A program made the translations under genes and the position numbers. The notes under the pieces are model-generated. The model saw only the letters and a program-made list of their open reading frames with translations, did no database searches and had not been told where the DNA came from. DNA of 64,000 bases, from assembly GCA_934149305.1 (NCBI GenBank), contig CAKPEF010000003.1, forward strand, positions 1 through 64,000, in the 5' to 3' direction. Below are positions 63,668 to 64,000 of this stretch, one piece after another. The number at the start of each line of letters is the position of its first letter. The first letter of the stretch is position 1. Source of the DNA: an uncultured Clostridia bacterium. GTDB lineage: Bacteria > Bacillota > Clostridia > TANB77 > UBA1234.

Positions 63668-63741
63668 TTAAAACGATTGAAAATATATAGCAAAGTTGTT
63701 TGATTTTAAAAATCAATATGATATAATTTTTGTATGTGAAA

Positions 63742-63813
63742 TTTGTAGTGTAATTAACTTGCAAAAAAGTAGCTCAAGTTTAGGTGTGTAAAATAAAATT
63801 TGTGAACACAATC
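63742..63813 (+). mobile_element. Short family-B element, diverged
   Basis: Ends TTGTAGTGTAATTAACTT and AAATTTGTGAACACAATC; core AGTAGCTCAAGTTTAGGTGTG. No clear target duplication. 24 nt before the last gene. Confidence 0.5.
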
Positions 63814-63836
63814 TTAAAATGATACGGGAGGAATAT

Positions 63837-64000
63837 ATGAAAAATCAAAAAATAGTTGTTGTATTATTAGTAATAATTGCAATACTTTTGGCTGGAAATG
63901 TATACATAATGATGAACAAAACGAACACTAATGTAAAAAATCCAGTAGAAAAAAATAATTCAGGCGATATGATAGCTAATTCAGGAGAAAACGATACAAA
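63837..64000 (+). CDS. Membrane-anchored exported protein, partial
   Basis: 54 codons to the window end, open. Basic start, one hydrophobic segment (VVVLLVIIAILLAGNVYIM), then a polar stretch with NSGD and NSGE motifs of the kind seen in other exported proteins here. Ribosome site GGGAGG. Remainder lies outside the window; no domain yet visible. Confidence 0.65.
   Translation, partial: MKNQKIVVVLLVIIAILLAGNVYIMMNKTNTNVKNPVEKNNSGDMIANSGENDT

Overview
This window is AT-rich DNA from a spore-forming, low-GC Gram-positive bacterium, almost certainly a member of Clostridia and probably a little-studied anaerobic or gut lineage. Evidence for sporulation is a SigH-type sigma factor, an alpha/beta small acid-soluble spore protein and a BofA-like protein. 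Promoters follow the TTGACA-N17-TATAAT pattern, Shine-Dalgarno sites are strong AGGAGG-type, and intrinsic terminators are dense. Arginine is written mostly AGA.

Layout. 0-13.5 kb: stand-alone metabolic genes (cupin, LOG-family, radical SAM), a Nudix/ATP-grasp/S66 peptidase operon, tRNA-Thr, and on the minus strand ankyrin, sigH, SASP and nfo; then dut, ispH and a membrane GT2. 13.5-18.4 kb: a MarR-regulated heterodimeric ABC exporter. 18.4-24 kb: small genes, an RHH regulator facing a small ORF across a palindromic site, a flavin reductase, a degenerate ABC exporter, a lone PilT and GtrA. 24.4-31.5 kb: tRNA-Cys and tRNA-Gly, polA, and a two-GT8/two-acyltransferase operon. 31.6-36.2 kb: yebC, dtd, rplU-rpmA, obg, bofA-like. 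36.2-43.8 kb: murJ and an envelope polysaccharide cluster. 44-47.5 kb: rpmG-secE-nusG-rplKA-rplJL. 49-57 kb: GT4 and mutS-DUF692-mutL-miaA. 57-64 kb: an HlyD-like adaptor, sepF, divIVA, a lipoprotein cyclophilin, ruvA-rarA and paired half-size TauE genes.

Most striking observation. Four genes look broken by a single +1 frameshift (RHH regulator, GtrA, HlyD-like adaptor, TauE/SafE). In all four the frame is lost at an in-frame CGG codon, and skipping its C restores the family's sequence through a GGT or GGA glycine codon. Reading every CGG (CCG on the minus strand) in the intact genes by eye, I found none in frame; the only other in-frame CGG is near the end of a 44-residue ORF. This pattern suggests that CGG acts as a +1 recoding signal (skipped base or CGGN quadruplet decoding) in an organism that has otherwise purged the codon.

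Second theme. About a dozen short non-autonomous elements of two related families (A ends GTTACTATTC; B ends GGTTGTGT) are scattered between genes. They share a core and make 8-bp target duplications, and one copy is an A/B chimera. Most lie just upstream of genes and several carry a TATAAT, so they may act as portable promoters. One B copy is longer and retains a coding remnant that matches degenerate sequence in the shorter copies.
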